Below, piece by piece: positions 1-5,090 of a stretch of 5,090 nt of DNA; position 1 is the stretch's first letter; every line of letters starts with the position of its first letter. A program made the translations under genes and the position numbers. The stretch spans positions 1-5,090 of the forward strand of contig CALBTA010000294.1 in assembly GCA_937967755.1 (NCBI GenBank). Direction: 5' to 3'. The stretch is from an uncultured Planctomycetaceae bacterium (GTDB taxonomy: Bacteria; Planctomycetota; Planctomycetia; Pirellulales; Pirellulaceae). The notes under the pieces were generated by a model. The model saw only the letters and a list, made by a program, of their open reading frames with translations. It made no database searches and was not told the origin of the DNA.

Positions 1-720
1 GTTGTTCAACTCGACCATCGCCTTCTCGCGATCGCCTTGTGTTTTCTCGTGCAGGCCATCGATGCCGTTTTCCAGCTTGTTGAAAACCGATTCGGCATCC
101 TTCAGCCCCATCTCTTCCGCCTGCTTCCGCTGTTCGGCGAGCCGCCGTTTGAGTTGCTCTTCGGAAGTCTTGATCTGCGTTCGGATCTCGACCGTGTTGG
201 CGGCCGCTTCGCCTTCGTCCTTTTGCACCGCGTCGTTCACGAAGACCGCCAGTACGAAAACAACAACCGCGGGCACCAGCGGCAGCAAGGCATACCAATT
301 GCCTTTGACGCCGAACCGATCGCCCACATCGATGCGCTCCGCCCGGCGGACCGCGTCGCGCAGCAAAGCCTGCCCGGCTTCGGTTTCCAACTCTGCCGGA
401 GTGAGCGCCAGCGTGCTGCTGATCCGTTCCTTCAACCCGAAGCGGTGATCGATTTCCAACGCCGCGTCCAAGTCGCCGCGACGGCGAACCCAGGTCCAGA
501 TGCCGGCGGTCAACAGCGCGCCGGCGATAGCGACGGCCACGATCGACCACGTGTAAGTCGGCGAACTGTCGCCCAGGCCCAGTGCCCAAACTTTCGGAAC
601 GGCCAAAGCGACCGCGGCGGCGATCAGCCAGGCGAAGATCGACCAGGTGACGATGCCTGTGAACGTTTGAAAATTCAACCGCCCACGGGCTTTGCGTACT
701 TGCTGTTGGAGCTTTTCCAT
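1..720 (-). CDS. Membrane protein with three TM helices and coiled coil, DUF4175-like; 3' part beyond window
   Basis: The reverse strand is open from an ATG at 720 to the window edge (240 codons, no stop), so only the N-terminal part is present. Seen: a basic N-terminus; hydrophobic helices at about residues 21-43, 56-77 and 143-162; a conserved-looking RFGLKER segment at 93-99 between the second and third helix; then a charged, heptad-like helical region from about 180 to the edge (EEQLKRRLAEQRKQAEE). A Shine-Dalgarno AAGGAA lies 7 nt before the ATG and supports this start. From memory of the family, proteins with two N-terminal helices, an 'RFGLKERISS' motif, a third helix and a long coiled coil occur in planctomycetes near MoxR ATPase, DUF58 and BatA/von Willebrand genes. 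The DUF4175-like label is therefore inference, and the neighbours that would confirm it lie left of the window. It would be the first gene of a leftward unit. Reality of the gene is near certain; function is unknown. Confidence 0.85.
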   Translation of the reverse strand, partial: MEKLQQQVRKARGRLNFQTFTGIVTWSIFAWLIAAAVALAVPKVWALGLGDSSPTYTWSIVAVAIAGALLTAGIWTWVRRRGDLDAALEIDHRFGLKERISSTLALTPAELETEAGQALLRDAVRRAERIDVGDRFGVKGNWYALLPLVPAVVVFVLAVFVNDAVQKDEGEAAANTVEIRTQIKTSEEQLKRRLAEQRKQAEEMGLKDAESVFNKLENGIDGLHEKTQGDREKAMVELNN

Positions 721-727
721 TTTCGAT

Positions 728-733
728 TTCCTT
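728..733 (-). promoter_or_regulatory. Shine-Dalgarno of the leftward membrane-protein gene
   Basis: The minus strand reads AAGGAA, 7 nt before the ATG at 720. It fixes the start of a gene whose frame is open to the window edge. Confidence 0.6.
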
Positions 734-775
734 GTGGCTTTCTGCGATGCCGCAGCCTGGCGATTCGCTTCCCTA

Positions 776-781
776 AGTATA
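776..781 (-). promoter_or_regulatory. Possible -10 element of the leftward membrane-protein gene
   Basis: The minus strand reads TATACT (5 of 6 to TATAAT), about 55 nt before the ATG at 720. No good -35 hexamer stands at 16-18 bp, so this is only a weak promoter candidate. A second TATA-rich spot at 832-842 competes with it. Confidence 0.2.
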
Positions 782-831
782 TAGACGCCAATAACTTGCG
801 TACAGTTCCATCGGCCGTGGGCGATTCCGCT

Positions 832-842
832 TATACTGTATA
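832..842. promoter_or_regulatory. TATA-rich dyad in the divergent intergenic region
   Basis: TATAC T GTATA is an 11-bp odd palindrome between two divergent genes. On the plus strand it contains TATACT, a 5/6 match to a -10 box. On the minus strand it offers TATACA and, just beyond it, TATAAG. No matching -35 was found at normal spacing in either direction. It could be a -10 region or a small operator; the sequence does not decide. Confidence 0.2.
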
Positions 843-927
843 CACCGCACAAAGCGAAATCGTTTCACGCTGCGACAGCACGAATTCACGTTAAGTCCAG
901 GCACAACAAACGGTTACGATCAAAGTA

Positions 928-960
928 GGACGGGTTTGTAACCCGTCCACGAAGCGGACG
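928..960 (+). repeat. Strong hairpin GGACGGGTT-TGT-AACCCGTCC with overlapping alternative stem; probable dispersed repeat unit
   Basis: Bases 928-936 and 940-948 are perfect 9-bp inverted arms around a TGT loop. The 3' arm can instead pair with what follows: CGTCC at 944-948 with GGACG at 956-960 (7-nt loop), so two stems are mutually exclusive. There is no T-run after either stem, so it is not a standard intrinsic terminator. It sits 27-60 nt before the ATG of the DCC gene and could lie in its leader. I recall very similar 'GTAGGACGGGTT..AACCCGTCC' units scattered in planctomycete genomes; that is memory, not something visible in this single copy. Confidence 0.5.
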
Positions 961-987
961 AAATGACGTGCCACGGCATTAGCATTT

Positions 988-1434
988 ATGGCAACAGCTG
1001 CCCCCACGCCCACAACCAACCTACCCTCGCCCAACGAGCGGCCCGGGGCCGATGTGGTGATTTACGACGGGCACTGCAAGTTCTGCATCGCCAACGTGAA
1101 AATGTTTAACCGGCTGGACCTCGGAGGACGGCTGGCCTTCATGTCACTACACGACGAGCAAGTCTACGAGCGCTGGCCCGATCTAACCCACGAGCAGTTG
1201 ATGCAGGAAATGGTCGTGGTCGACCGAAGCGGCGGTCGCCACGTGGGAGCCGGATCGATTCGGTATCTCTCGCGGCGCGTCCCGCTAATGTGGCCGCTGG
1301 CCCCGCTGCTGCACATCCCCTTCAGTATGCCGCTATGGCGTTGGCTCTACCGGCAGATCGCGCAGCGGCGATACCTGATTGCCGGAAAGAAAGTCGTCTG
1401 TGACGACGATGCTTGTTCAGTTCACTATCGCTGA
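988..1434 (+). CDS. DCC-family (DUF393) thiol-disulfide oxidoreductase-like protein
   Basis: The 148-residue protein has the family hallmark near its N-terminus: VVIYDGHCKFC at residues 23-33, giving a CxxC pair (C30, C33) after an Asp-Gly. The rest fits DUF393: a helix after the CxxC, a conserved-looking GAGSIRYL segment near residues 87-94, and a hydrophobic W/P/L-rich stretch (PLMWPLAPLLHIPF) before a basic C-terminal helix. The length is normal for the family. There is no signal peptide, so it is probably cytoplasmic. The family has a thioredoxin-like CxxC, but no substrate is established, so a redox role is inferred. Two further cysteines, C138 and C143, lie near the C-terminus and may form a second pair. 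The first ~20 residues are Ala/Pro/Thr rich and there is no clear Shine-Dalgarno before the ATG, so the exact start is less sure than the gene. It stands alone on its strand and converges on the peptidase gene, 4 bp away. Confidence 0.92.
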   Translation: MATAAPTPTTNLPSPNERPGADVVIYDGHCKFCIANVKMFNRLDLGGRLAFMSLHDEQVYERWPDLTHEQLMQEMVVVDRSGGRHVGAGSIRYLSRRVPLMWPLAPLLHIPFSMPLWRWLYRQIAQRRYLIAGKKVVCDDDACSVHYR

Positions 1435-1438
1435 TGGT

Positions 1439-3076
1439 CTAGTTTGACAACGGGTCGCGCTCTGCGTCATCCGCGGGACGTTGAACATATAAATCGGCCG
1501 CGCCCATCGCGAACTGCTGCTTCCCTTCGATGTAGATGCGTACATGGCAGTGGCCACTGCAGGCGTCGGGAATTTCAAAGGCGGTTTTCAATTGGCCGTC
1601 GGTGATTTCGATTTCCCTCGCCGCCCAGCGCTGGTCGTTGGCCCGCTGGTAAGTTTCGGTTAGCTGCGGGGCGGAATCGTGCGTTAGCTGGAAGCCAACC
1701 CGGCTGGGGGCTTTGAACGTCAGTTTGTCGCGGCGGCAGACCAACTCGACGGTCGCCCGCCCGTTGACTTCACTCGTTGCTGAAACTTCAATCGTCTCGC
1801 CGGACTGAGCCGTATCCGCCGCGGTAATCTCCACCGGTTGCGGCTTCGGCAATCGCAGCAGCGGGTCGCCCAGCAGGTTGTACATGTGCAGGTGCTCATG
1901 ACGCTCGTCAGCCAGTTCATCTTTGTTCGGACTGATCGCGACGGCCAGCGCATCCAGCAACTGCCGATTCGCGCCCGCCGCTTCGCCACTGGCCGTTTCG
2001 CGCTTCGCGTGCAGCATCACTTCACCTAGCGTCGTATGATCCTGGGCGAAGCAATGATCCAACATCGCATGGGCCAGTACGGCGTTGGCATACGGCATGG
2101 TCACGCGCGTGCCTGAGATGACAGCGACCGGGCCGCTCGGCGAAGCGAGCATCTCTTCGCTCAGGCAATCTTCGCGCTCGTCGAACGCACCGGTATAGCA
2201 GGCTAGAAATACGGCAATCGGCGAGCCGGCAGCGGATCGCATTTCGCGGACGCTGTCGATGTCCATGATCGGAAACGCCTGCCGCCCGACGCGCATCGAA
2301 TCGAGCCAGCGCCGTTGCCCATGCCCGATGTAAACCCAAAACAGGCAACCTTCGTTGTGCCGAGCGATGGCGGTTCGCGGCAGTTCGCGAGGGTCGGGGC
2401 AGTAGGGGCTGGTCAAGCTCGCGTAGGCCATTGTGGCTTGGTAAATGGCGGGAATTGAGACGGTGACGAAACGCTTGGTTGCCATGTCGAGGATCGAATC
2501 AGCCACCACGCCGAAACCTCCAACCCCGGCGATGAAGTTCACCCGCCGCCGCCACGCGGTTTGATCGTTGGAATTCTCATAGTCGACGATCTTCTTCACC
2601 ATCGCACTCACCTCTTCAGGCGTGTCGGCGGTTAACCGCCCGATGGCGACTTCCGGCGTGTGGTCGTCGTCCAGATCGGCGAACCAGTTGTCGGTCGCGA
2701 TCGCCGCTTCGCTCCCCCAGCGAACATTGACCTTGGCCTTGATCTTTGCGCTGGGGACAGTCACCGCCGCCAAATGTTCATCATCATCGCGCAGCGGGTG
2801 ATCGTCCCCGACGATTAAGACATGCGTCAGTTTGTCGCCTTTGGCCGCATCGCGAATCGCCTTTCGCATCGCCTCGGGCGATTCAATCTCGCTGAGCACA
2901 CCAATCTTCCGCCCCTGCGCCGCGCGATGGGCAAACCAGGGCCGCATCGCTTCGTGAAACGCTTCCGGGCAAATGACAACCGTATCGTAGGCCGGCTGCT
3001 GCTCAGCGGCGGAGCCAACCATCGGAAGCGCAGCGGCTAGTACCAACCAGACAGAAGCGCATCGAAGACATCGCAT
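1439..3076 (-). CDS. Secreted C25 (gingipain-type) cysteine peptidase-like protein
   Basis: A 545-residue protein with an N-terminal signal peptide: basic MRCLR, hydrophobic core to about residue 20, likely cleavage near GSAAE at 21-25. Residues ~30-410 match the gingipain/Peptidase_C25 fold as I know it: ATDNWFADLDDD (127-138, acidic loop), VAIGRL (143-148), the catalytic His in VYIGHG (H252), the nucleophile in VFLACYTGAF (C293), GPVAVISGTR (315-324) and the closing YNLLGDPLLRLP (399-410). Both catalytic residues are present, so it is probably active, cutting proteins outside the cytoplasm; specificity cannot be read. Residues ~411-535 look like an all-beta, Ig-like domain with a CSGHC at 506-510. 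There is no obvious type IX sorting domain and no C-terminal membrane anchor. The start is supported by AGAGGT 9 nt upstream and by the signal peptide beginning exactly there. It appears to be transcribed alone, converging with the DCC gene. Confidence 0.93.
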   Translation of the reverse strand: MRCLRCASVWLVLAAALPMVGSAAEQQPAYDTVVICPEAFHEAMRPWFAHRAAQGRKIGVLSEIESPEAMRKAIRDAAKGDKLTHVLIVGDDHPLRDDDEHLAAVTVPSAKIKAKVNVRWGSEAAIATDNWFADLDDDHTPEVAIGRLTADTPEEVSAMVKKIVDYENSNDQTAWRRRVNFIAGVGGFGVVADSILDMATKRFVTVSIPAIYQATMAYASLTSPYCPDPRELPRTAIARHNEGCLFWVYIGHGQRRWLDSMRVGRQAFPIMDIDSVREMRSAAGSPIAVFLACYTGAFDEREDCLSEEMLASPSGPVAVISGTRVTMPYANAVLAHAMLDHCFAQDHTTLGEVMLHAKRETASGEAAGANRQLLDALAVAISPNKDELADERHEHLHMYNLLGDPLLRLPKPQPVEITAADTAQSGETIEVSATSEVNGRATVELVCRRDKLTFKAPSRVGFQLTHDSAPQLTETYQRANDQRWAAREIEITDGQLKTAFEIPDACSGHCHVRIYIEGKQQFAMGAADLYVQRPADDAERDPLSN

Positions 3077-3085
3077 CGCGAACGA

Positions 3086-3091
3086 ACCTCT
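3086..3091 (-). promoter_or_regulatory. Shine-Dalgarno of the C25 peptidase gene
   Basis: The minus strand reads AGAGGT, 9 nt before the ATG at 3076. It agrees with the start that gives a complete signal peptide. Confidence 0.45.
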
Positions 3092-3112
3092 ACGGCTGAA
3101 CCAATTCGACTA

Positions 3113-3123
3113 AGAGTAACTCT
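3113..3123. promoter_or_regulatory. Short dyad AGAGT-A-ACTCT in the peptidase leader
   Basis: Perfect 5-bp arms around one base, 37 bp before the peptidase ATG and just downstream of its candidate -10. The position would suit an operator or a small leader structure, but a dyad this short can occur by chance. Confidence 0.15.
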
Positions 3124-3127
3124 ACGC

Positions 3128-3157
3128 AGTCTAGCGGTCAGATCGGCGGCGGCTCAA
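3128..3157 (-). promoter_or_regulatory. Candidate sigma70-like promoter of the C25 peptidase gene
   Basis: On the minus strand, TTGAGC (3152-3157) is followed by an 18-bp spacer and TAGACT (3128-3133), each 4 of 6 to consensus. Transcription would start near 3121, leaving a ~45-nt leader that includes the Shine-Dalgarno. No better pair was found in the gap. Confidence 0.25.
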
Positions 3158-3434
3158 GACAAAACAGCACTAGCATGAAAGCAAGGATAGCACTGTTGAC
3201 CCCGTCTCTGCGGATCTCGGAATTAGATTGACATGATTCAGCGTTCCTTTCAGCACGCCCATTGTTCAATCCTCCGCAATCCGTCAGCGATGCTGTACCC
3301 TGACATCTCTTGCGGTGTTGCTCAGGGGGTGCGAGCGGCTACTATGTGGTTGTGGCCTCGAACCTGTCCAAAGTCCCACGACAAGAAATTCAATCTCTGC
3401 GACTTGTACTGAAGCAAATGCTCCCGACGGATCC
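3134..3434. other. Intergenic stretch without a supported gene
   Basis: This separates two minus-strand genes. It holds the -35 end of the candidate peptidase promoter and an imperfect inverted repeat (AACAGCACTA 3163-3172 with TAGCACTGTT 3188-3197, two central mismatches). No hairpin plus T-run terminator is seen after the stop at 3435. A plus-strand frame opens at 3310, but it is antisense to the gene on its left-running side and lacks a ribosome site, so I do not call it. Confidence 0.5.
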
Positions 3435-4202
3435 TTACCAGGGCCATTTGAAGGCGGTTGCGGGAGCGACCTCCGCGATTAGCCTGTCCACTTTGTTGAA
3501 GAACGCGTCGTGTCGGTCAATTTTCGCCGAAGATAAATCGCAGGCCGGCTGCCTCAGAAGGGGATGCTCTGGAACGGACAGACACGAATCTCGACGGACT
3601 TTCTGCGTTGCCAGTATCAGCACGGGAAAACCATTGAAGGGAATAGGCTGCGAGGTTGCTTCTCCAAAACTGTCGCACATTGCGCCAAAGGCGGCAGCAA
3701 ACTTTTCGTCGTCGCCCCAACCGGCCAACACCTTTTTGTACGGAGCCTCGCACTCCGATTGCAAGTCATTCAGAATCGCCTCCTGCCCGGGCTGTTTAGC
3801 TCCTTTTGACAGCAACCAGTAGAGAAACAGCGACAGCGTGAACGGAACCATTGCCCCGCCATCGAGATTGATCGGACGCAATTCGGGCTTCATGAAAAAA
3901 GCAAGCAACCGTTTACCAGCCCAATGCGCAAAGTCGTCCTCATCGAACGCGAATGCTCCCGTCAGGGAATAACAACCGTATTCCTTATTCACCGTTGGAA
4001 TCTCATATTCCGGTGTCTGCCCGGCGTCTATCTGCCCTTGAATCCAGTCTCCCTCGGTCTGATCGATGTGCATTTGATAGGCAACGTAGCGCCAGGCGCG
4101 ATACAACTTGGATACTCCCGCATCAATCGCACCGTCGTGGCACTCCGCCAGCCCGGTTAGTCCAACCGGCAATCGGCAACGACTCAATTGATAGGCAGCC
4201 AA
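3435..4202 (-). CDS. Unrecognised 255-residue protein, TTG start
   Basis: I do not recognise this family. The minus strand encodes a mainly alpha-helical, soluble-looking protein with no signal peptide. Seen: an aromatic helix at about 33-45 (LYRAWRYVAYQMH); an acidic middle with FAFDEDDFAHWAGKRLLAFF at 84-103; a hydrophobic, probably buried helix at 119-132 (VPFTLSLFLYWLL); a charged stretch at 137-185; a beta-like FPVLILAT at 192-199; and a C-terminal PEHPLLRQP (211-219) then a KVDRLIAEV helix, ending in WPW. Seven cysteines are spread without a clear metal motif. The start is TTG, chosen because GAGGAGG stands 8 nt before it; the first in-frame ATG is codon 44. The frame stays open 17 more codons upstream to a TGA at 4254-4256, with no ATG or GTG. 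Minus-strand G/C-ending codons support coding. An immunity-type or stand-alone cytoplasmic protein is possible, but no toxin gene is next to it. Confidence 0.75.
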   Translation of the reverse strand: MAAYQLSRCRLPVGLTGLAECHDGAIDAGVSKLYRAWRYVAYQMHIDQTEGDWIQGQIDAGQTPEYEIPTVNKEYGCYSLTGAFAFDEDDFAHWAGKRLLAFFMKPELRPINLDGGAMVPFTLSLFLYWLLSKGAKQPGQEAILNDLQSECEAPYKKVLAGWGDDEKFAAAFGAMCDSFGEATSQPIPFNGFPVLILATQKVRRDSCLSVPEHPLLRQPACDLSSAKIDRHDAFFNKVDRLIAEVAPATAFKWPW

Positions 4203-4210
4203 AGGGTAGT

Positions 4211-4217
4211 CCTCCTC
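4211..4217 (-). promoter_or_regulatory. Strong Shine-Dalgarno selecting a TTG start
   Basis: The minus strand reads GAGGAGG, 8 nt before the TTG at 4202. This is the best ribosome site in the window and is the main reason to prefer TTG over the ATG at codon 44. Confidence 0.6.
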
Positions 4218-4261
4218 TTCTAACTCATCGAAGACCTCTTCTGAAACTCTCTTTCACGATC

Positions 4262-4289
4262 CTTGCTATTGTGGTCGCATTTTAGCAAG
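4262..4289. promoter_or_regulatory. 28-bp dyad with 7-bp arms, operator-like
   Basis: CTTGCTA at 4262-4268 and TAGCAAG at 4283-4289 are perfect inverted arms separated by 14 bp. Arm centres are 21 bp apart, two helical turns, which suits a dimeric repressor. It overlaps the candidate -10 (TAAAAT) of the minus-strand gene at 3435-4202 and would span roughly -17 to +11. No regulator gene is in the window, so its protein is unknown. Confidence 0.35.
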
Positions 4290-4309
4290 TCGCCGGGACC
4301 AAATCGCAA
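4279..4309 (-). promoter_or_regulatory. Candidate promoter of the unrecognised gene
   Basis: On the minus strand, TTGCGA (4304-4309, 4 of 6) stands 19 bp before TAAAAT (4279-4284, 5 of 6). The -10 is good but the spacer is long. The predicted start near 4272 would leave a ~70-nt leader containing the Shine-Dalgarno. Confidence 0.3.
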
Positions 4310-4442
4310 CCGGGGCGACTCAGATCGTCGACGTGACTCGGGAAAGCGTGTAGCCCAATCTCCGCTAACCCCGATTACAGCCTTTGTAACCGGCTCGACT
4401 AACTTGCGTGCCTACGAAGCGCCTTTACGAACACAAGGACGT
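4290..4442. other. Divergent intergenic DNA, no gene seen
   Basis: This is the middle of the 327-bp spacer between the divergent genes starting at 4202 and 4530. It contains the -35 of the minus-strand promoter and an 8-bp palindrome CGTCGACG (4326-4333). The plus frame of the next gene is open through it, but its translation is rich in Arg/Ser/Thr and unlike the gene proper, so I treat it as non-coding. Confidence 0.45.
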
Positions 4443-4471
4443 TTGACCGGCTTGAGCGTGGGCTTTAAACT
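4443..4471 (+). promoter_or_regulatory. Candidate sigma70-like promoter of the right-edge gene
   Basis: TTGACC (4443-4448, 5 of 6), a 17-bp spacer and TAAACT (4466-4471, 4 of 6). Transcription would begin near 4478, about 50 nt before the ATG at 4530. It supports that start over in-frame codons further upstream. Confidence 0.4.
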
Positions 4472-4529
4472 TGCCGGTTTGGGGATTCTCCACCAACGGG
4501 TGCGTGTTTTTGGTCAACTCGGCGGGTGT

Positions 4530-5090
4530 ATGAACGCATCGGATTCGAAAAAGACAACTAAGGCAGAAGAGCGGGCGGAAGATGCGCGCGAGCCTATCGA
4601 AGCTTCCGCAGCCGAGCATCAGTCGGCGGGTGACCGTGGGCTGTTGGCGGAAATTTTGGAAGGTGTTTACCGGGCTGAGGGGCAGACCGCCCAGGGCTTT
4701 GCGGCGATTCGGTCGCGGCTGGAGTTGATTGAACAACGGCTGGGAATTGCTGGCGAGACGCTGGCTGCCGAAGAATCGGGGGAGGTGCCAGTTAGTGAAC
4801 CATCAAGCCCTCCGGAACAAGACGATATGATGCCTCCGCGTGAGGTGTTGGCGGAAGTTGTTCCGGAACGGGCTGCCACTGGCGAAGCCGCAGGCGGTGC
4901 GGAGCAAGGGCTTCCGCCGATGGCGCAGTCGGTCGCGCCAGTGCCGCAGCCGACGCAGCCAGTACAAGATGTTCGCCCCGTGGCGACGGCTCAATCCGCT
5001 TTGCCGACAGGCGGAGAGTTGGAGGCGATTCTGTTCGGGCAAGATTTGGCCGCCGATGCCAGCCTGTCTGCCAAACGGCAAGATTTTCTG
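4530..5090 (+). CDS. Hypothetical protein with acidic Ala/Pro-rich N-terminal half; 3' part beyond window
   Basis: The frame is open from ATG 4530 to the right edge (187 codons, no stop). I do not recognise a function. Seen: a charged start (DSKKTTKAEERAEDARE), a likely amphipathic or coiled-coil helix at about 37-72 (LLAEILEGVY..IRSRLELIEQRLG), then a disordered-looking Glu/Pro/Ala/Gln region at 75-155 with VPQPTQPVQ, and finally what looks like the first helix of a folded domain (ELEAILFGQDLAADASLSAKRQDFL, about 163-187). No signal peptide or membrane helix is seen. From memory, an 'EAILFG..LAAD' segment occurs in planctomycete conserved hypotheticals; that is weak inference. No strong Shine-Dalgarno precedes the ATG (only GGCGGG). 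A GTG at 4500 is an in-frame alternative, but the added 10 residues look unrelated. The upstream promoter candidate fits either start. Confidence 0.75.
   Translation, partial: MNASDSKKTTKAEERAEDAREPIEASAAEHQSAGDRGLLAEILEGVYRAEGQTAQGFAAIRSRLELIEQRLGIAGETLAAEESGEVPVSEPSSPPEQDDMMPPREVLAEVVPERAATGEAAGGAEQGLPPMAQSVAPVPQPTQPVQDVRPVATAQSALPTGGELEAILFGQDLAADASLSAKRQDFL

Noticed and set aside
37..894. 285-codon open frame on the plus strand
   Set aside because: It lies antisense to the membrane-protein gene, whose minus-strand reading has a Shine-Dalgarno, three membrane helices and a coherent coiled coil. The plus reading is Arg/Phe/Pro rich and has no domain.
2022..2348. 108-codon minus-strand frame inside the peptidase gene
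   Set aside because: It is the out-of-frame shadow of the catalytic region, where the H252/C293 frame is clearly the coding one.
3228..3233. Perfect TTGACA on the plus strand
   Set aside because: No -10-like hexamer stands 16-19 bp downstream and no plus-strand gene follows.
3310..3822. 170-codon plus-strand frame starting at TTG
   Set aside because: Its first ~40 codons (GYYVVVASNLSK) look protein-like, but most of it is antisense to the better-supported gene at 3435-4202 and it has no ribosome site.
3924..4285. Two overlapping plus-strand frames of 78 and 110 codons
   Set aside because: Both are antisense to the gene at 3435-4202; their translations are Arg/Pro/Ser rich with no recognisable pattern.
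4446..4478. ACCGGC...GCCGGT inverted repeat
   Set aside because: Only 6-bp arms with a long loop and no T-run; easily expected by chance in GC-rich DNA.
4161..4529. Upstream extension of the right-edge gene (its frame is open from 4161)
   Set aside because: The added residues do not resemble the rest of the protein, and the best promoter (4443-4471) lies inside the extension.
4425..5081. Minus-strand frames of 70-103 codons near the right edge
   Set aside because: They oppose the plus-strand gene from 4530, whose frame is open to the window edge with a promoter in front. The minus readings are Arg/Ser rich shadows.

Overview
The window looks like a chromosomal stretch of a planctomycete, probably a Pirellulales-type bacterium. 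This is inference, from four things: moderately high GC; a secreted gingipain-type (C25) peptidase-like protein; a membrane/coiled-coil protein carrying an RFGLKER motif of the kind I associate with planctomycete MoxR/BatA-type clusters; and a strong GGACGGGTT/AACCCGTCC hairpin of a type I recall as dispersed in these genomes. No rRNA, tRNA, CRISPR array, insertion sequence or phage gene was seen.

Layout. Bases 1-720 hold the 5' 240 codons of a minus-strand gene for a three-helix membrane protein with a cytoplasmic-type coiled coil; it runs off the left edge. A 267-bp divergent intergenic region (721-987) holds a TATA-rich dyad and the hairpin. Bases 988-1434 (+) encode a DCC-family (DUF393) thiol-disulfide oxidoreductase-like protein. 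Only 4 bp after its stop, the convergent minus-strand gene 1439-3076 ends; it encodes a signal-peptide-bearing C25-like cysteine peptidase with an intact His/Cys pair. A 358-bp gap (3077-3434) carries a likely peptidase promoter and is otherwise empty. Minus-strand gene 3435-4202 encodes an unrecognised 255-residue protein. It starts at TTG behind a strong Shine-Dalgarno, and a 28-bp dyad overlaps its candidate promoter. After a 327-bp divergent spacer, a plus-strand gene begins at 4530 behind a good sigma70-like promoter and runs off the right edge; its N-terminal half is acidic/Ala-Pro rich with one short helical segment.

How the genes work together. The genes are mostly single transcription units facing alternate ways, so no clear operon lies inside the window. 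The two edge genes may belong to larger units outside it. The redox protein and the secreted peptidase are convergent, and nothing shows a functional link. I see no convincing new multi-gene system. The most open items are the unrecognised gene at 3435-4202 with its operator-like dyad, and the hairpin repeat ahead of the DCC gene.
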